A stretch of DNA of 64,000 nt from G965230065 sp965230065 (GTDB lineage Bacteria; Bacteroidota; Bacteroidia; Cytophagales; Cyclobacteriaceae): contig OZ245942.1 in assembly GCA_965230065.1 (NCBI GenBank), forward strand, positions 868,001 to 932,000, in the 5' to 3' direction. The notes under the pieces are model-generated. The model saw only the letters and a program-made list of their open reading frames with translations. It did not search any database and was not told the DNA's origin. Every line of letters starts with the position of its first letter. Position 1 is the stretch's first letter. The translations under genes were made by a program, and so were the position numbers. Below, in pieces: positions 17,201 to 26,307 of the stretch.

Positions 17201-17630
17201 GCAGCAAGCCACGTTGGTATGCAACACAGAAGCATCGCTTGATGAGGTAGCCCATAAGATCATCACCTTTGCCGGAGACGATAAGGTATGGTTATTTTAC
17301 GGGGAAATGGGAGCAGGTAAAACTACGCTTATCAAATCCCTTTGTAAAGCTTATGGCGTTACTGATACTGTGAGCAGTCCTACTTTTGCCCTTGTAAATG
17401 AATATCATAGCAAAGCAGGAAAAGTTTTTTATCACTTCGACTTCTACCGGATACAAGATGAAAACGAAGCGATGGATATTGGCTGCGAAGAATATTTTTA
17501 TTCGGGACGGCATTGTTTTATTGAATGGCCAGAAAAAATTATTTCCCTATTTCCGGATCAGTATATGAAGATAGACATTAGTGTAACTAAAGACCAAACC
17601 CGGAATATCGTTTTATCCAAACATGAGTGA
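17193..17630 (+). CDS. tsaE: tRNA threonylcarbamoyladenosine biosynthesis ATPase TsaE
   Basis: TsaE energises the TsaBD complex that makes t6A37 in ANN-decoding tRNAs. This 145-residue protein has Walker A GEMGAGKTTLIKSL (about 36-49), SSPTFALVNEY, the HFDFYRI strand and FIEWPEKI. Length is usual. It sits between porX and ald with overlapping start and stop codons on both sides, so all three are probably one transcript. Confidence 0.95.
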   Translation: MVEQQATLVCNTEASLDEVAHKIITFAGDDKVWLFYGEMGAGKTTLIKSLCKAYGVTDTVSSPTFALVNEYHSKAGKVFYHFDFYRIQDENEAMDIGCEEYFYSGRHCFIEWPEKIISLFPDQYMKIDISVTKDQTRNIVLSKHE

Positions 17631-18849
17631 CCAGTACAAAGAAAGTTTAGAAGAGCTTGCCAAGCAAAGGGCATTGTATCCTCAGGAGCAACTGCTACAG
17701 GTGAAAGATAATCAAAAGTCGCTGAAACTAGGTGTTCCCCTCGAGACTTCCCTCCAGGAAAACCGCGTGCCTCTGGTGCCCGAAGCCGTGAATGTGCTTA
17801 CCAGCAATGGCCTTGACATCATGATGGAAGCAGGTGTAGGCAACGCTTCTAAATATTCTGATAACATGTACAGTGAGGCTGGGGCCAAAATTGTGTACTC
17901 ATCCAAAGAAGTTTTCGAAGCAAATATTATCCTGAAAGTAGAGCCTCCTACCCTGGATGAAATCAAACTCATGAAGCCCGGAGCCACGCTTATTTCGGCT
18001 TTGCAATTGGGCAACCAGTCGGCTGAATACATCGAGGCTTTAATGAAGAAAAAAGTCACGACACTGGCTTTTGAATTTATTGAAGATAAGGTGGGTGGCA
18101 TGCCCGTAGTAAGGGCCATGAGCGAAATTGCCGGAAGTTCTGTAATTCAGATCGCAGCCCAGTACCTGAGCAGTGGCACCAACGGAAAAGGAATGTTGCT
18201 CGGGGGTATTACCGGCGTTCCTCCAACCAAAGTGGTTATTTTAGGTTCTGGCACTGTAGCTGAATATGCTGCCAGGGCTGCTTTGGGCGTAGGGGCAGAA
18301 GTACAAATTTTTGACAACCAGCTTTATAAATTACGCCGCATTAAGCATGCTCTTGGCCAACCGGTATTTACTTCAACGCTGGATGTAAGCACTTTGAGTA
18401 ACGCACTGGCAGAGGCTGATGTGGTCATTGGTGCTATCCGTGCCGAAAAAGGCCGTAGCCGGGTGGTAGTTACCGAAGATATGGTTTCACGCATGAAACC
18501 GGAATCTGTAATTATCGATGTCAGTATTGACCAGGGTGGCTGTATAGAAACTTCTGAGATTACCACACTCAAACAACCTGTATTCCGCAAGCATCAGGTC
18601 ATTCATTATTGCGTACCCAACATTCCCTCGAGGGTGGCCCGTACAGCCAGCACAGCTTTCAGCAATATTTTCACGCCCATGCTGATACAGACTTTAGATG
18701 TAGGAGGTATAGATGAAATGATTTATGCCAATAAGTGGTTTATGAAAGGGGTGTATATTTACAAAGGAAGCCTCACCCACCAGGCCATTGCACGCAAGTT
18801 TGACATGAAGTGCAAAGACCTGAATTTATTGATTGCGGCAAGAATGTAA
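17623..18849 (+). CDS. ald: alanine dehydrogenase
   Basis: The 408-residue enzyme, predicted to interconvert alanine with pyruvate and ammonia using NAD, has the AlaDh/PNT N-terminal region (about 36-170: ETSLQENRVPLVPEAV, EAGVGNASKYSD). The NAD-binding Rossmann domain contains LGSGTVAEYAARAALGVGAEV (about 207-226 shown in part) and VIGAIRAEKGRSRVVVTEDM. The last 35 residues are a family-typical C-terminal extension. Bacteroidota members are longer than classical Ald (about 370) and begin with a helical 30-residue extension, as here. Confidence 0.88.
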   Translation: MSDQYKESLEELAKQRALYPQEQLLQVKDNQKSLKLGVPLETSLQENRVPLVPEAVNVLTSNGLDIMMEAGVGNASKYSDNMYSEAGAKIVYSSKEVFEANIILKVEPPTLDEIKLMKPGATLISALQLGNQSAEYIEALMKKKVTTLAFEFIEDKVGGMPVVRAMSEIAGSSVIQIAAQYLSSGTNGKGMLLGGITGVPPTKVVILGSGTVAEYAARAALGVGAEVQIFDNQLYKLRRIKHALGQPVFTSTLDVSTLSNALAEADVVIGAIRAEKGRSRVVVTEDMVSRMKPESVIIDVSIDQGGCIETSEITTLKQPVFRKHQVIHYCVPNIPSRVARTASTAFSNIFTPMLIQTLDVGGIDEMIYANKWFMKGVYIYKGSLTHQAIARKFDMKCKDLNLLIAARM

Positions 18850-18853
18850 GATG

Positions 18854-19513
18854 TTATGCAAGCTCAGCAATTACTGTTTTTCCTGCCCGGGTTTTGTCTC
18901 CTACATTTACGGTAATTTTTGCGTCGAGGGGCAGTAATACATCAACCCGGGAGCCAAATTTTATAAACCCGAATTCGCTCCCCTGATCTACCACATCTCC
19001 CTCTTTAATGTAGTATTTTATCCGACGGGCTACAGCCCCGGCAATTTGGCGAACCAAAACCTCCGGGCCATCGGCCGGGCTTATTACAAGCGTAGTACGT
19101 TCATTTTCAGTAGAAGATTTAGGGTGCCAGGCCACCAAGTATTTGCCGGCATGATATTTAAAATACTTCACAACACCCGATATAGGGTTTCGGTTTACAT
19201 GCACATTCAGGGGTGACATAAAAATAGAAACCTGCTTTCTTTCCGCATTAAAATATTCTGTTTCGGCGGTTTGTTCTATTACTACCACCTTACCATCTGC
19301 AGGTGCCAGTATGTGTTTTTCATTGTTGATAACTTTGATAAGCGGATTTCTGAAAAACTGAAGTACCAGCACAAAAATAATCACGCTGGCAGCTCCTATC
19401 AGTCCATACAAAATCGTTTGGGCAGGATACAAACGCTGTACGAAATAGTTGATGACAATCAGTACAACTAAAAGTATTGATAATAATACGCGTCCTTCTT
19501 TATGAATGCTCAT
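18854..19513 (-). CDS. psd: phosphatidylserine decarboxylase proenzyme, short form
   Basis: Psd makes phosphatidylethanolamine. The 219-residue protein has two N-terminal membrane segments (about 9-28 and 32-52). It has the conserved ILAPADGKVV (about 67-76) and MSPLNVHVNRNP motifs and the self-cleavage site in KFGSRVDVLLP (Gly-Ser, near residue 189-190), whose Ser becomes the pyruvoyl cofactor. The short form with an N-terminal anchor is typical here. Together with cdsA at 21.1 kb it supplies phospholipid synthesis genes, separated by gdh. Confidence 0.94.
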   Translation of the reverse strand: MSIHKEGRVLLSILLVVLIVINYFVQRLYPAQTILYGLIGAASVIIFVLVLQFFRNPLIKVINNEKHILAPADGKVVVIEQTAETEYFNAERKQVSIFMSPLNVHVNRNPISGVVKYFKYHAGKYLVAWHPKSSTENERTTLVISPADGPEVLVRQIAGAVARRIKYYIKEGDVVDQGSEFGFIKFGSRVDVLLPLDAKITVNVGDKTRAGKTVIAELA

Positions 19514-19654
19514 AAGTTAAAAATGGCTTTTGTTCGAAAAATTGCTCGCCTCAAAGTTACCACTTCTTTACAAAAATATGGTGAAGGCCAGCTAATTTAA
19601 CAAAAGCAAGACGTCGGGGAGAAAACCCCTACGAAGTCATTTGTTACTGAGCTT

Positions 19655-20932
19655 CTAAAACCCGCCCCGATATTTATAAGTATTTGCTACTTTATCAATG
19701 GCTACGATATAGGCTGCAATCCGCATAGAAACACCATAATGAACAGCCGTTTCATACACTTTGTCAAAAGCCTCTTTCATCACCCGGTCAGAACGGCGGT
19801 TGACCCGCTCTGCCGTCCATTTGTAGCCCAACCGATTTTGCACCCACTCGAAGTAAGAAACTGTAACTCCACCTGCATTGGCCAGGATATCCGGAGCCAC
19901 CAATATTCCTTTTGTATTGATAATCTCATCAGCCTTCGCTGAGGTAGGCCCATTGGCACCTTCCACAATCATTTTAGCCTTGATTTGGTCTGCATTGTGA
20001 ATAGTAATCACATCTTCCATAGCAGCAGGCACCAAAACGTCCACTTCCATGGTAAGAATATCCTCATTTTTCATGAGTTCACCTCCCTCGAAGCCATGCA
20101 AACTGCCTCCATTTTTTTCACGATAAGCCAGGGCATCTTTAATATTAACACCTTTTTCGTTATGGTATGCACCTGAAATATCACTGATGGCAATCACCTT
20201 ACACCCTCTTTCTTCAAGCAACAGGGCAGCATACGACCCAACGTTGCCAAATCCTTGTACGGCACAAGTAGCACCATAAGGATTAATCTTCTGTTTTTCC
20301 ATAGCTGCCAGTGCTGATACCATCACCCCACGTCCTGTAGCCTCTGAACGGCCCAAAGAACCACCCAATACCAGGGGTTTTCCTGTAACTACGGCATGCA
20401 CTGTCATGCCTTGTGCACGGGAGTACTGGTCCATCAGCCATGCCATTTCCTTAGGGCCGGTTCCCATGTCGGGGGCAGGAATATCGCGGTCAGGGCCAAA
20501 AATCTGGATCATCTCCTGGGTATATGCCCGGGTGAGGCGTTCTATTTCACCCGATGACATTTGGCGGGGATTGCAGCGAATGCCCCCCTTGGCTCCTCCG
20601 TAGGGAATGTCCACTACAGCGCACTTCCATGTCATCCAGGCAGCCAAAGCCTTCACCTCATCCAGGTTGACGCTCATATCATACCGGATACCGCCTTTGG
20701 AAGGGCCTAAAATATTAGAATGAATGACCCGGTACCCTTCAAATACCTGAATGGAGCCATCGTCCATGGTTACAGGCAAGGAAACAATGACTTGCTTCAC
20801 CGGGTTTTTTAACACATTGTAAATTTCATCATCCAATCCAAGTACCTGCGAGGCGATGTGAAACCTCGACATCATCGACTCAAACGGATTTTCTTTATCC
20901 TTGATGGGAGCCGGCTCTACGTAATTAGCCAT
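19655..20932 (-). CDS. glutamate dehydrogenase family enzyme (Glu/Leu/Phe/Val dehydrogenase)
   Basis: The 425-residue enzyme has the ELFV N-terminal domain with GPSKGGIRYD and the active-site stretch VVDIPYGGAKGGIRCNP (catalytic Lys, about 105-121), PAPDMGTG, and an NAD(P) domain with VQGFGNVGSYAALLLEERGC (about 214-233). Length and motifs fit the 420-residue hexameric glutamate dehydrogenases linking 2-oxoglutarate with ammonia assimilation. It is flanked by sizeable spacers on both sides, so it is probably monocistronic. Confidence 0.92.
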   Translation of the reverse strand: MANYVEPAPIKDKENPFESMMSRFHIASQVLGLDDEIYNVLKNPVKQVIVSLPVTMDDGSIQVFEGYRVIHSNILGPSKGGIRYDMSVNLDEVKALAAWMTWKCAVVDIPYGGAKGGIRCNPRQMSSGEIERLTRAYTQEMIQIFGPDRDIPAPDMGTGPKEMAWLMDQYSRAQGMTVHAVVTGKPLVLGGSLGRSEATGRGVMVSALAAMEKQKINPYGATCAVQGFGNVGSYAALLLEERGCKVIAISDISGAYHNEKGVNIKDALAYREKNGGSLHGFEGGELMKNEDILTMEVDVLVPAAMEDVITIHNADQIKAKMIVEGANGPTSAKADEIINTKGILVAPDILANAGGVTVSYFEWVQNRLGYKWTAERVNRRSDRVMKEAFDKVYETAVHYGVSMRIAAYIVAIDKVANTYKYRGGF

Positions 20933-21109
20933 ACAACTGTAAATTTTGGGGTTAAATGTAATGCTTTGTACATCAGGTCACATTGAATGTCAACCGGTTA
21001 TACAAGTAAACTTATTAAAAATACAAATGGAATAATGTTTAAAAATTCGCAAAATATTGCAAAGCATATAATTGACTTTAAAAATCTTGCCAACTTATAC
21101 ACAACTGAA

Positions 21110-21940
21110 TTAAAAAAATTTCAAAAACACCATAATAAAGTGTGAAGAAAGCAGAAGCCCGTCAAACCGGTCTAAAAACCCACCATGACCGGGTATGGCC
21201 CTCCCCGAATCTTTGATGGCAATGCCCCGCTTAAAGAGTGACTCTACCAAGTCACCATATGTACCGGCAATCACAATAATAGCACCTACACCGAGCCACT
21301 GCCAGGGAAGCAAATCGTGATAATTGTCAGACAAAATAAGGGCCGTGATAAAAGCTGCCACTGCCCCTCCGATGCTGCCTTCCCAGGATTTTTTTGGGGA
21401 AACACGGGCAAAAAGCTGGGTTTTACCAAATTTTACTCCCGAAAAATAAGCTCCTGTATCACTTGCCCAGAATAAAAACAAGCAACCTAAAATGATTTGG
21501 TAACTGTACTCTCCAATTGCAAAGGCGGTAAGGTTTAGTAAAGAAAAAGGTACTGCTACATAAAAAATGCCACATATGGTGTAAGCAATATTGGTAAATG
21601 GCTTGGCATCAGATTTTTTATATAGCTTGATAAAAAAGATACTGGCTATAGCAGGAAACATCAGCAGATAATAACTCGCTGATAACATTCCTTTTTCTAC
21701 CAAAAAACTGATGCAGAAAAGCAGGGCACCCACGAGCGTTCCATTGTATTTTAGAGGCAACATGCCGTCAAGCCCTAACAACTTATAAAACTCAAGCTGG
21801 GTAAGGACACAAATCGCAAGAAACAGTACGAAATAAGTCCACTCACTTAAATACACCGAACTTATGATGAGTACAACGCCAATGATCGCCGTAACCACCC
21901 GCTGGGTAAGATTATTATATTTATCCAAAAGAGATACCAT
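21110..21940 (-). CDS. cdsA: phosphatidate cytidylyltransferase
   Basis: CdsA converts phosphatidic acid to CDP-diacylglycerol. From ATG 21940 (MVSLLDKYNN) the protein is 276 residues with about eight membrane segments. The diagnostic C-terminal signature KDSGRAIPGHGGFLDRFDGL (about 244-263) is present, preceded by LVESLFKRG. Its start overlaps the end of the DUF2007 gene, giving coupled expression CPBP - DUF2007 - cdsA. An in-frame TTG at 21946 is a less likely start. Confidence 0.95.
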   Translation of the reverse strand: MVSLLDKYNNLTQRVVTAIIGVVLIISSVYLSEWTYFVLFLAICVLTQLEFYKLLGLDGMLPLKYNGTLVGALLFCISFLVEKGMLSASYYLLMFPAIASIFFIKLYKKSDAKPFTNIAYTICGIFYVAVPFSLLNLTAFAIGEYSYQIILGCLFLFWASDTGAYFSGVKFGKTQLFARVSPKKSWEGSIGGAVAAFITALILSDNYHDLLPWQWLGVGAIIVIAGTYGDLVESLFKRGIAIKDSGRAIPGHGGFLDRFDGLLLSSHFIMVFLKFF

Positions 21941-22130
21941 CCTCAATAATTTTTATGGCAGTTAATACCTGTTCGGGGGCTATATATACTTCAAAATGCC
22001 CAAAATGATATGCCGAGTCTTTCTTGTCTATGATCACCGCCTGAATATTGTGCTCTGCCAATACGGACTTTACAATATTTGCCCTGTACTGCAAATCAGT
22101 AGTGTACACTTTCTGCCAGTTACTCTGCAT
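21921..22130 (-). CDS. small DUF2007-type protein (putative signal-transducing)
   Basis: From ATG 22130 the protein is 69 residues (MQSNWQKVYTTDLQ...). The pattern 'A-N-I-V-K-S-V-L-A-E-H-N-I-Q-A' followed by a short strand and 'YIAPEQVLTAIKIIE' matches the DUF2007 ferredoxin-like fold, whose function is not established. The start overlaps the CPBP gene by 11 bases and the end overlaps cdsA by 20 bases, a compact overlapping trio. Confidence 0.8.
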   Translation of the reverse strand: MQSNWQKVYTTDLQYRANIVKSVLAEHNIQAVIIDKKDSAYHFGHFEVYIAPEQVLTAIKIIEDGISFG

Positions 22131-23052
22131 AAGGCTTTCTCCTGAAAAAATTTCTGAAATAAACCAGCAACCCAGCCCCCACAACCAGGGCAAGCAGCAC
22201 CATAGGTAAAGGTACCGATTCTACAGACTCTATATCGAAGTCGGTAACCCGCTGATGATACAGGTATAACATTAAAAGTGTAAATCCATTGTTTACAAAA
22301 TGTGCGAAAATAGGGTAAAGCAGGTTGCCCGACCAATAATAAATATAACCAAAAAAAGCCCCGAGCAGCATACGGGGAAAGAAACCATAAAACTGAAAAT
22401 GGATAGCCGAGAATAAAAAAGCTGTGAGCCAGATAGCAACATGTGGGTTTTTTGTAATGGTTTGCAGTTTAGGTTGCACCAAGCCCCTGAATACCAACTC
22501 TTCCCCTACGCCTGGTATCACGGCAATCACAATAAAACCCAGCAAAAACCCTCCAAAACTGCTAAACTGCGTCAGTAATTTGGTCAGTTCTTGCATTTCC
22601 TGCTCCATGGCTTGCGCCCAATCTTCAAAAGCCGGTGAAACCCAACTATAATCTAACCCAATGTTCCACTCAATCACAACGGAATTAGCCACGATGAGGG
22701 CCAAAGTCAAAAAAAATACCGTAAACAAGGGAACTTTATTCAAGTTTTTCGTATTAAATAGCGCAGATACGGGCTTTTTATCTACAAGTGCAATGTGCAT
22801 TATTGGTGCTACTATTAAACCAAAAAATTGCCCGGTTGCCTGCAAGGTTAATAAAATAGACTGGGCATCCGGGTGGGCCAGGGGGTTTTGTAATATGTTT
22901 AAAGTCTCTTGTGAAAAACCATATGCAAGTACGATAAACAAGGCACCAATGAAGTTGCCAAGAAACAACCCTGAGATAGTGAGCAAGAGTAAAAAAAATA
23001 AAGAAAACCAAGGGCGCTGCTCCTGGTGGGCCTGTATTTCAGTTTTATTCAT
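22120..23052 (-). CDS. CPBP-family intramembrane metalloprotease
   Basis: I choose ATG 23052 (MNKTEIQAHQ), giving 310 residues; the in-frame extension upstream runs into the dusB side and has no family similarity. About eight membrane segments carry the three CPBP motifs: GVGEELVFRGLV (EExxxR), FLFSAIHFQFYGF (FxxxH) and IFAHFVNNG (HxxxN). Relatives include Rce1/Abi-type glutamic proteases processing CAAX proteins or bacteriocin-related substrates; the target here is unknown. It is divergent from dusB. Confidence 0.88.
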   Translation of the reverse strand: MNKTEIQAHQEQRPWFSLFFLLLLTISGLFLGNFIGALFIVLAYGFSQETLNILQNPLAHPDAQSILLTLQATGQFFGLIVAPIMHIALVDKKPVSALFNTKNLNKVPLFTVFFLTLALIVANSVVIEWNIGLDYSWVSPAFEDWAQAMEQEMQELTKLLTQFSSFGGFLLGFIVIAVIPGVGEELVFRGLVQPKLQTITKNPHVAIWLTAFLFSAIHFQFYGFFPRMLLGAFFGYIYYWSGNLLYPIFAHFVNNGFTLLMLYLYHQRVTDFDIESVESVPLPMVLLALVVGAGLLVYFRNFFRRKPYAE

Positions 23053-23087
23053 AATTGCCGTAAATTTACAGAAAAAATAATAGCATT

Positions 23088-24092
23088 TTGGTAAGGATAG
23101 GAAATTTAGCACTGGAAGACTTCCCGCTTTTACTGGCACCCATGGAAGATGTGAGCGACCCGCCATTCAGGGCAGTGTGTAAAAAATTGGGGGCCGACAT
23201 CATGTATACTGAGTTTATTTCTGCCGATGGCCTCATCAGAGATGCTACCAAAAGCGTAGAAAAATTAGATATTTACGATTATGAGCGTCCCATTGGCATA
23301 CAAATTTTTGGGGATAAAATTGAAGCCATGCGGGAGGCAGCAGCCATTGCCGAAGCCGCCGGACCGGAGATATTGGATATTAACTATGGCTGCCCTGTGA
23401 AAAAAGTAGCATGCAAAGGAGCTGGAGCCGGCATTTTACTGGATTTGCCCAAAATGCAGTCCATGACAAAAGAAATTGTAGACCGTGTAAACCTGCCCGT
23501 AACCGTAAAAACCCGCCTGGGTTGGGATGATAAAACAATCAAAATTGTAGAAGTTGCCAAACGCCTGCAAGATGTAGGTATTCAGGCACTTTCAATTCAT
23601 GGGCGCACCCGCCAGCAAATGTACAAGGGAGAAGCCAACTGGGATTACATTGCCGAGGTAAAAAACCACCCTGATATCCACATCCCCATATTTGGCAATG
23701 GTGATATCGACTCACCCGAAAAAGCTTTGGAATACAAACAACGATACGGAGTGGATGGTATCATGATAGGCCGGGCAGCCATTGGTTACCCCTGGATTTT
23801 CAATGAAATTAAGCACTTTCTAAAAACCGGAGAGCACCTTGCGCCTCCCAGCATAGCTGAAAGGGTAAAAATTGCCAGGCAGCACCTGGAGTTTTCAGTA
23901 GAGTGGAAAGGCGAACGCAAGGGCATTTTTGAAATGCGCCGCCATTACACCAGTTATTTTAAAGGTATTCCTAATTTTAAACCTTACCGTACCCGGCTGG
24001 TAGAGGCACCAACTTTTGACGAAACTTTAGTTATTCTGCATGAAGTTTCACAGAAATTTGAAAATGCCCAACCTATAGCTACTTTTGCTTAA
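23088..24092 (+). CDS. dusB: tRNA-dihydrouridine synthase, DusB type
   Basis: This FMN enzyme reduces uridines in the tRNA D-loop. The 334-residue protein begins at TTG 23088 (LVRIGNLALED); there is no upstream ATG. It has APMEDVSDPPFR (about 17-28), INYGCPVKKVACKGAGA with the catalytic Cys (near 110), VKTRLGWDD, HGRTRQQMYKGEANW (about 178-192) and the FMN phosphate loop GNGDIDSPE with IMIGRAAIGYPWIF. The C-terminal RNA-binding helices are complete. The intergenic gap with the divergent CPBP gene is only 35 bases. Confidence 0.94.
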   Translation: MVRIGNLALEDFPLLLAPMEDVSDPPFRAVCKKLGADIMYTEFISADGLIRDATKSVEKLDIYDYERPIGIQIFGDKIEAMREAAAIAEAAGPEILDINYGCPVKKVACKGAGAGILLDLPKMQSMTKEIVDRVNLPVTVKTRLGWDDKTIKIVEVAKRLQDVGIQALSIHGRTRQQMYKGEANWDYIAEVKNHPDIHIPIFGNGDIDSPEKALEYKQRYGVDGIMIGRAAIGYPWIFNEIKHFLKTGEHLAPPSIAERVKIARQHLEFSVEWKGERKGIFEMRRHYTSYFKGIPNFKPYRTRLVEAPTFDETLVILHEVSQKFENAQPIATFA

Positions 24093-24098
24093 TTAGCT

Positions 24099-24602
24099 AT
24101 GATGAGCACTCAACATGAAGCCATTATCAAGACTTTTGGCAACCGTCTTCGAGTACGGGTTTGTGGCATTTGTTTTCAGAATGACAAACTATTGCTGGTA
24201 AGGCACAGCGGGCTGGGTGAAAAAGGCTATTTGCTGGCCCCTCCTGGAGGTGGGTTACACTATCGTGAAAGTACCGAGGCTTGCCTTATCCGGGAGTTTA
24301 GAGAAGAAACAGGTTTACAAATACAAGTAAACCGCTTTCTATTTGTTCACGAATTTATGGCGCCCCCTCTTCACGCCATTGAGCTTTTTTTTGAGGTCGA
24401 AATTAAAGGAGGTAACCTCAAAAAAGGAAGTGACCCTGAAATGAACGAAGAAGAACAAATCATCGATCAGGTCTCATTTATGAGTGAAACTGAAATTAAG
24501 ACAGAAAAAGGAGACCAATTGCATAATGTGCTCAATTTGTGCAACCCGCTCCAAAAATTGCTCGATATGAAGGGATATTTCATTTTTCGTGCAAATAGCT
24601 AA
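24099..24602 (+). CDS. NUDIX hydrolase
   Basis: The 167-residue protein contains a full Nudix box, from GGGLHYRE through REFREETGL (about 49-71), with all metal-binding Glu residues. The flanks (LLLVRHSGLGEKGYLLAPPGG; late acidic EEEQIID) fit MutT-like hydrolases of nucleoside diphosphate derivatives. Substrate cannot be read from the sequence. It follows dusB by 6 bases and is likely cotranscribed. Confidence 0.88.
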   Translation: MMSTQHEAIIKTFGNRLRVRVCGICFQNDKLLLVRHSGLGEKGYLLAPPGGGLHYRESTEACLIREFREETGLQIQVNRFLFVHEFMAPPLHAIELFFEVEIKGGNLKKGSDPEMNEEEQIIDQVSFMSETEIKTEKGDQLHNVLNLCNPLQKLLDMKGYFIFRANS

Positions 24603-24749
24603 ACAAAGATTTCATTTCATTCAAAAAAATACATTAATTGCAAGCTTTCAAATCAACTGTTTGAGCTAAATTTTTCAGTTCATATCAGATTTGTTGTGTT
24701 TTACTTTGCAAAATATTTATTTTAGCAGCCTCAAAACTACTCAATACAC

Positions 24750-25334
24750 ATGATCACCAGAATATTAACCATTGTTTTTACCATCATTGCACTTGGTATA
24801 GCCTATTATCTTGCAGATAGAATCAAGTTTGCCATTGACGAAGAAAAAAGAATTGCTGCCGTTGAAAGGCAAATTATTGATAAACTGATGTTTATCCGAA
24901 GCGCCCAGGTAGCTTACAAAGAAGCTAATGGCCAGTACACCAGCGATTGGGATAAACTCATTAGCTTCCTCGATACAGGTACAATTTACATCACGCAAAG
25001 ACGAGAAGAGACAAAGCTACTTGATTATGGCGCTGAAGAAACAGTCATCCATATAGATACTCTCGATAATATGCCTGTTTCTGATTCACTTTTCAGAAAC
25101 CCTACCTTTAAAAAATTTCAGGGCAATTTAGAAGATTTGTCTAAAGTTCCGGTTACAGGGGAAACATTCATTTTACAAGCTGATAAAATTAAAAAAGGTA
25201 ACGTACAAGTAGATGTATTTTTAGCTGAAGATCCTGCACCAGTGAATCCGGCCCGCCGGGGAGACGATAGTATACTGGGGCCTTTGCGGGTAGGCTCGCT
25301 TACCGAAGTTACTATCGCAGGCAACTGGGAGTAA
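24750..25334 (+). CDS. single-pass membrane protein resembling a pseudopilin or PilN
   Basis: The 194-residue protein has one N-terminal hydrophobic helix (about 4-23, 'ILTIVFTIIALGIAYYLA') continuing into a charged helix (24-50). Then comes 'IRSAQVAYKEANGQYTSDW' (about 50-68), which resembles the start of the globular part of GspG-type pseudopilins ('AxxxYxxxNGxYPxD'). There is no obvious prepilin peptidase site, so it may instead resemble PilN. The C-terminal third is unrecognised. It is followed 79 bases later by the DUF3822 gene and then coaD. Function unknown; the pilin similarity is by eye. Confidence 0.6.
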   Translation: MITRILTIVFTIIALGIAYYLADRIKFAIDEEKRIAAVERQIIDKLMFIRSAQVAYKEANGQYTSDWDKLISFLDTGTIYITQRREETKLLDYGAEETVIHIDTLDNMPVSDSLFRNPTFKKFQGNLEDLSKVPVTGETFILQADKIKKGNVQVDVFLAEDPAPVNPARRGDDSILGPLRVGSLTEVTIAGNWE

Positions 25335-25413
25335 AATTAAGTTTTTTGTTTTTAGTTCATTGTTTTTAAAGTTCACAAACTATCAACTTTAAACTTCAAA
25401 CCAAATTGTTATT

Positions 25414-26301
25414 TTGGAAGAGCCTGTTGGAACACATCAGTTGATAAACAAAATCAAGGATCCCAATTTCAGTGTTGACGATCTGGCCTACTATACGCTA
25501 TCTTTGCTTGTGGGGCGAAACGATTTTCAGTTTTGTGTAACGGATACCCGCGAAAACCGATGCCTTATTCTGGAAGATTACCAGTTTGAAAGTACACTTT
25601 CGGCCGACGAACTTACTGATGTGCTCTTCAAGCTTTTTGAAAGTCACCACATATTAATGGCTGGTTTTTGGAAAGCCGTGAAATTGGTAATAAAAAACCA
25701 AAAATTCACAACCTTGCCATCTTCTGCTTTTTCGCCTGATAATTTGCGGAACTACCTAAAAATGAGTACAGGAGTGGATGAGCCGGCCGATGACTTCTTC
25801 TATTACAAACATGTGCAGTCAGATGCCGTTTCTGTTTTTGCCATTAATAACAAAATCATCTCTCGTTTACGGGCTATCTACCCTACTTTATCTATTCAGG
25901 TAATTCATCATGGAAGTGCGCTTATTGAAGGCATACAGCGGCATAAAGATTATACACATGACCGTGATATGTTCCTTCTCCTGGATCATACACACCTTAG
26001 CATTGTAGTTACGGATAATGGAGAATTTGTTTATTATAATCGCTTCGCCTATCAAAACGCAAAAGATATACTGAAGTATGTATTAATGGTAATGCATGAA
26101 TTAGGTCTTCATCAGGAGAGTACCAAAGTGCTGGTGTGGGGTGAGCTTACTTCAAACTCTGATACTTTTCTGGAACTTTACCATTATATCCGCAATGTTT
26201 CGTTTGGTGGTAAGCCCTCCTATTTAAGATTTTCTTTTGTTTTTGACGAAGTTGCCGACCACCAGTACTTTGATTTGTACAGCATATATGCCTGTGAATA
26301 G
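25414..26301 (+). CDS. DUF3822 family protein with actin/PilM-like layout
   Basis: The 295-residue protein appears to start at TTG 25414 (LEEPVGTHQLINKI). The body has the DUF3822 pattern: 'YYTLSLLVGRNDFQFCVTD', 'FYYKHVQSDAVSVFAINNKI', 'LLDHTHLSIVVTDNGEFVYYN' and a final 'YFDLYSIYACE'. As I recall, a solved member of this Bacteroidota-only family shows an actin-like ATPase fold, comparable to PilM. Cytosolic; no signal peptide. In many relatives an rsmD gene lies between this gene and coaD; here coaD follows directly after 6 bases. Confidence 0.75.
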   Translation: MEEPVGTHQLINKIKDPNFSVDDLAYYTLSLLVGRNDFQFCVTDTRENRCLILEDYQFESTLSADELTDVLFKLFESHHILMAGFWKAVKLVIKNQKFTTLPSSAFSPDNLRNYLKMSTGVDEPADDFFYYKHVQSDAVSVFAINNKIISRLRAIYPTLSIQVIHHGSALIEGIQRHKDYTHDRDMFLLLDHTHLSIVVTDNGEFVYYNRFAYQNAKDILKYVLMVMHELGLHQESTKVLVWGELTSNSDTFLELYHYIRNVSFGGKPSYLRFSFVFDEVADHQYFDLYSIYACE

Positions 26302-26307
26302 CTAGAT

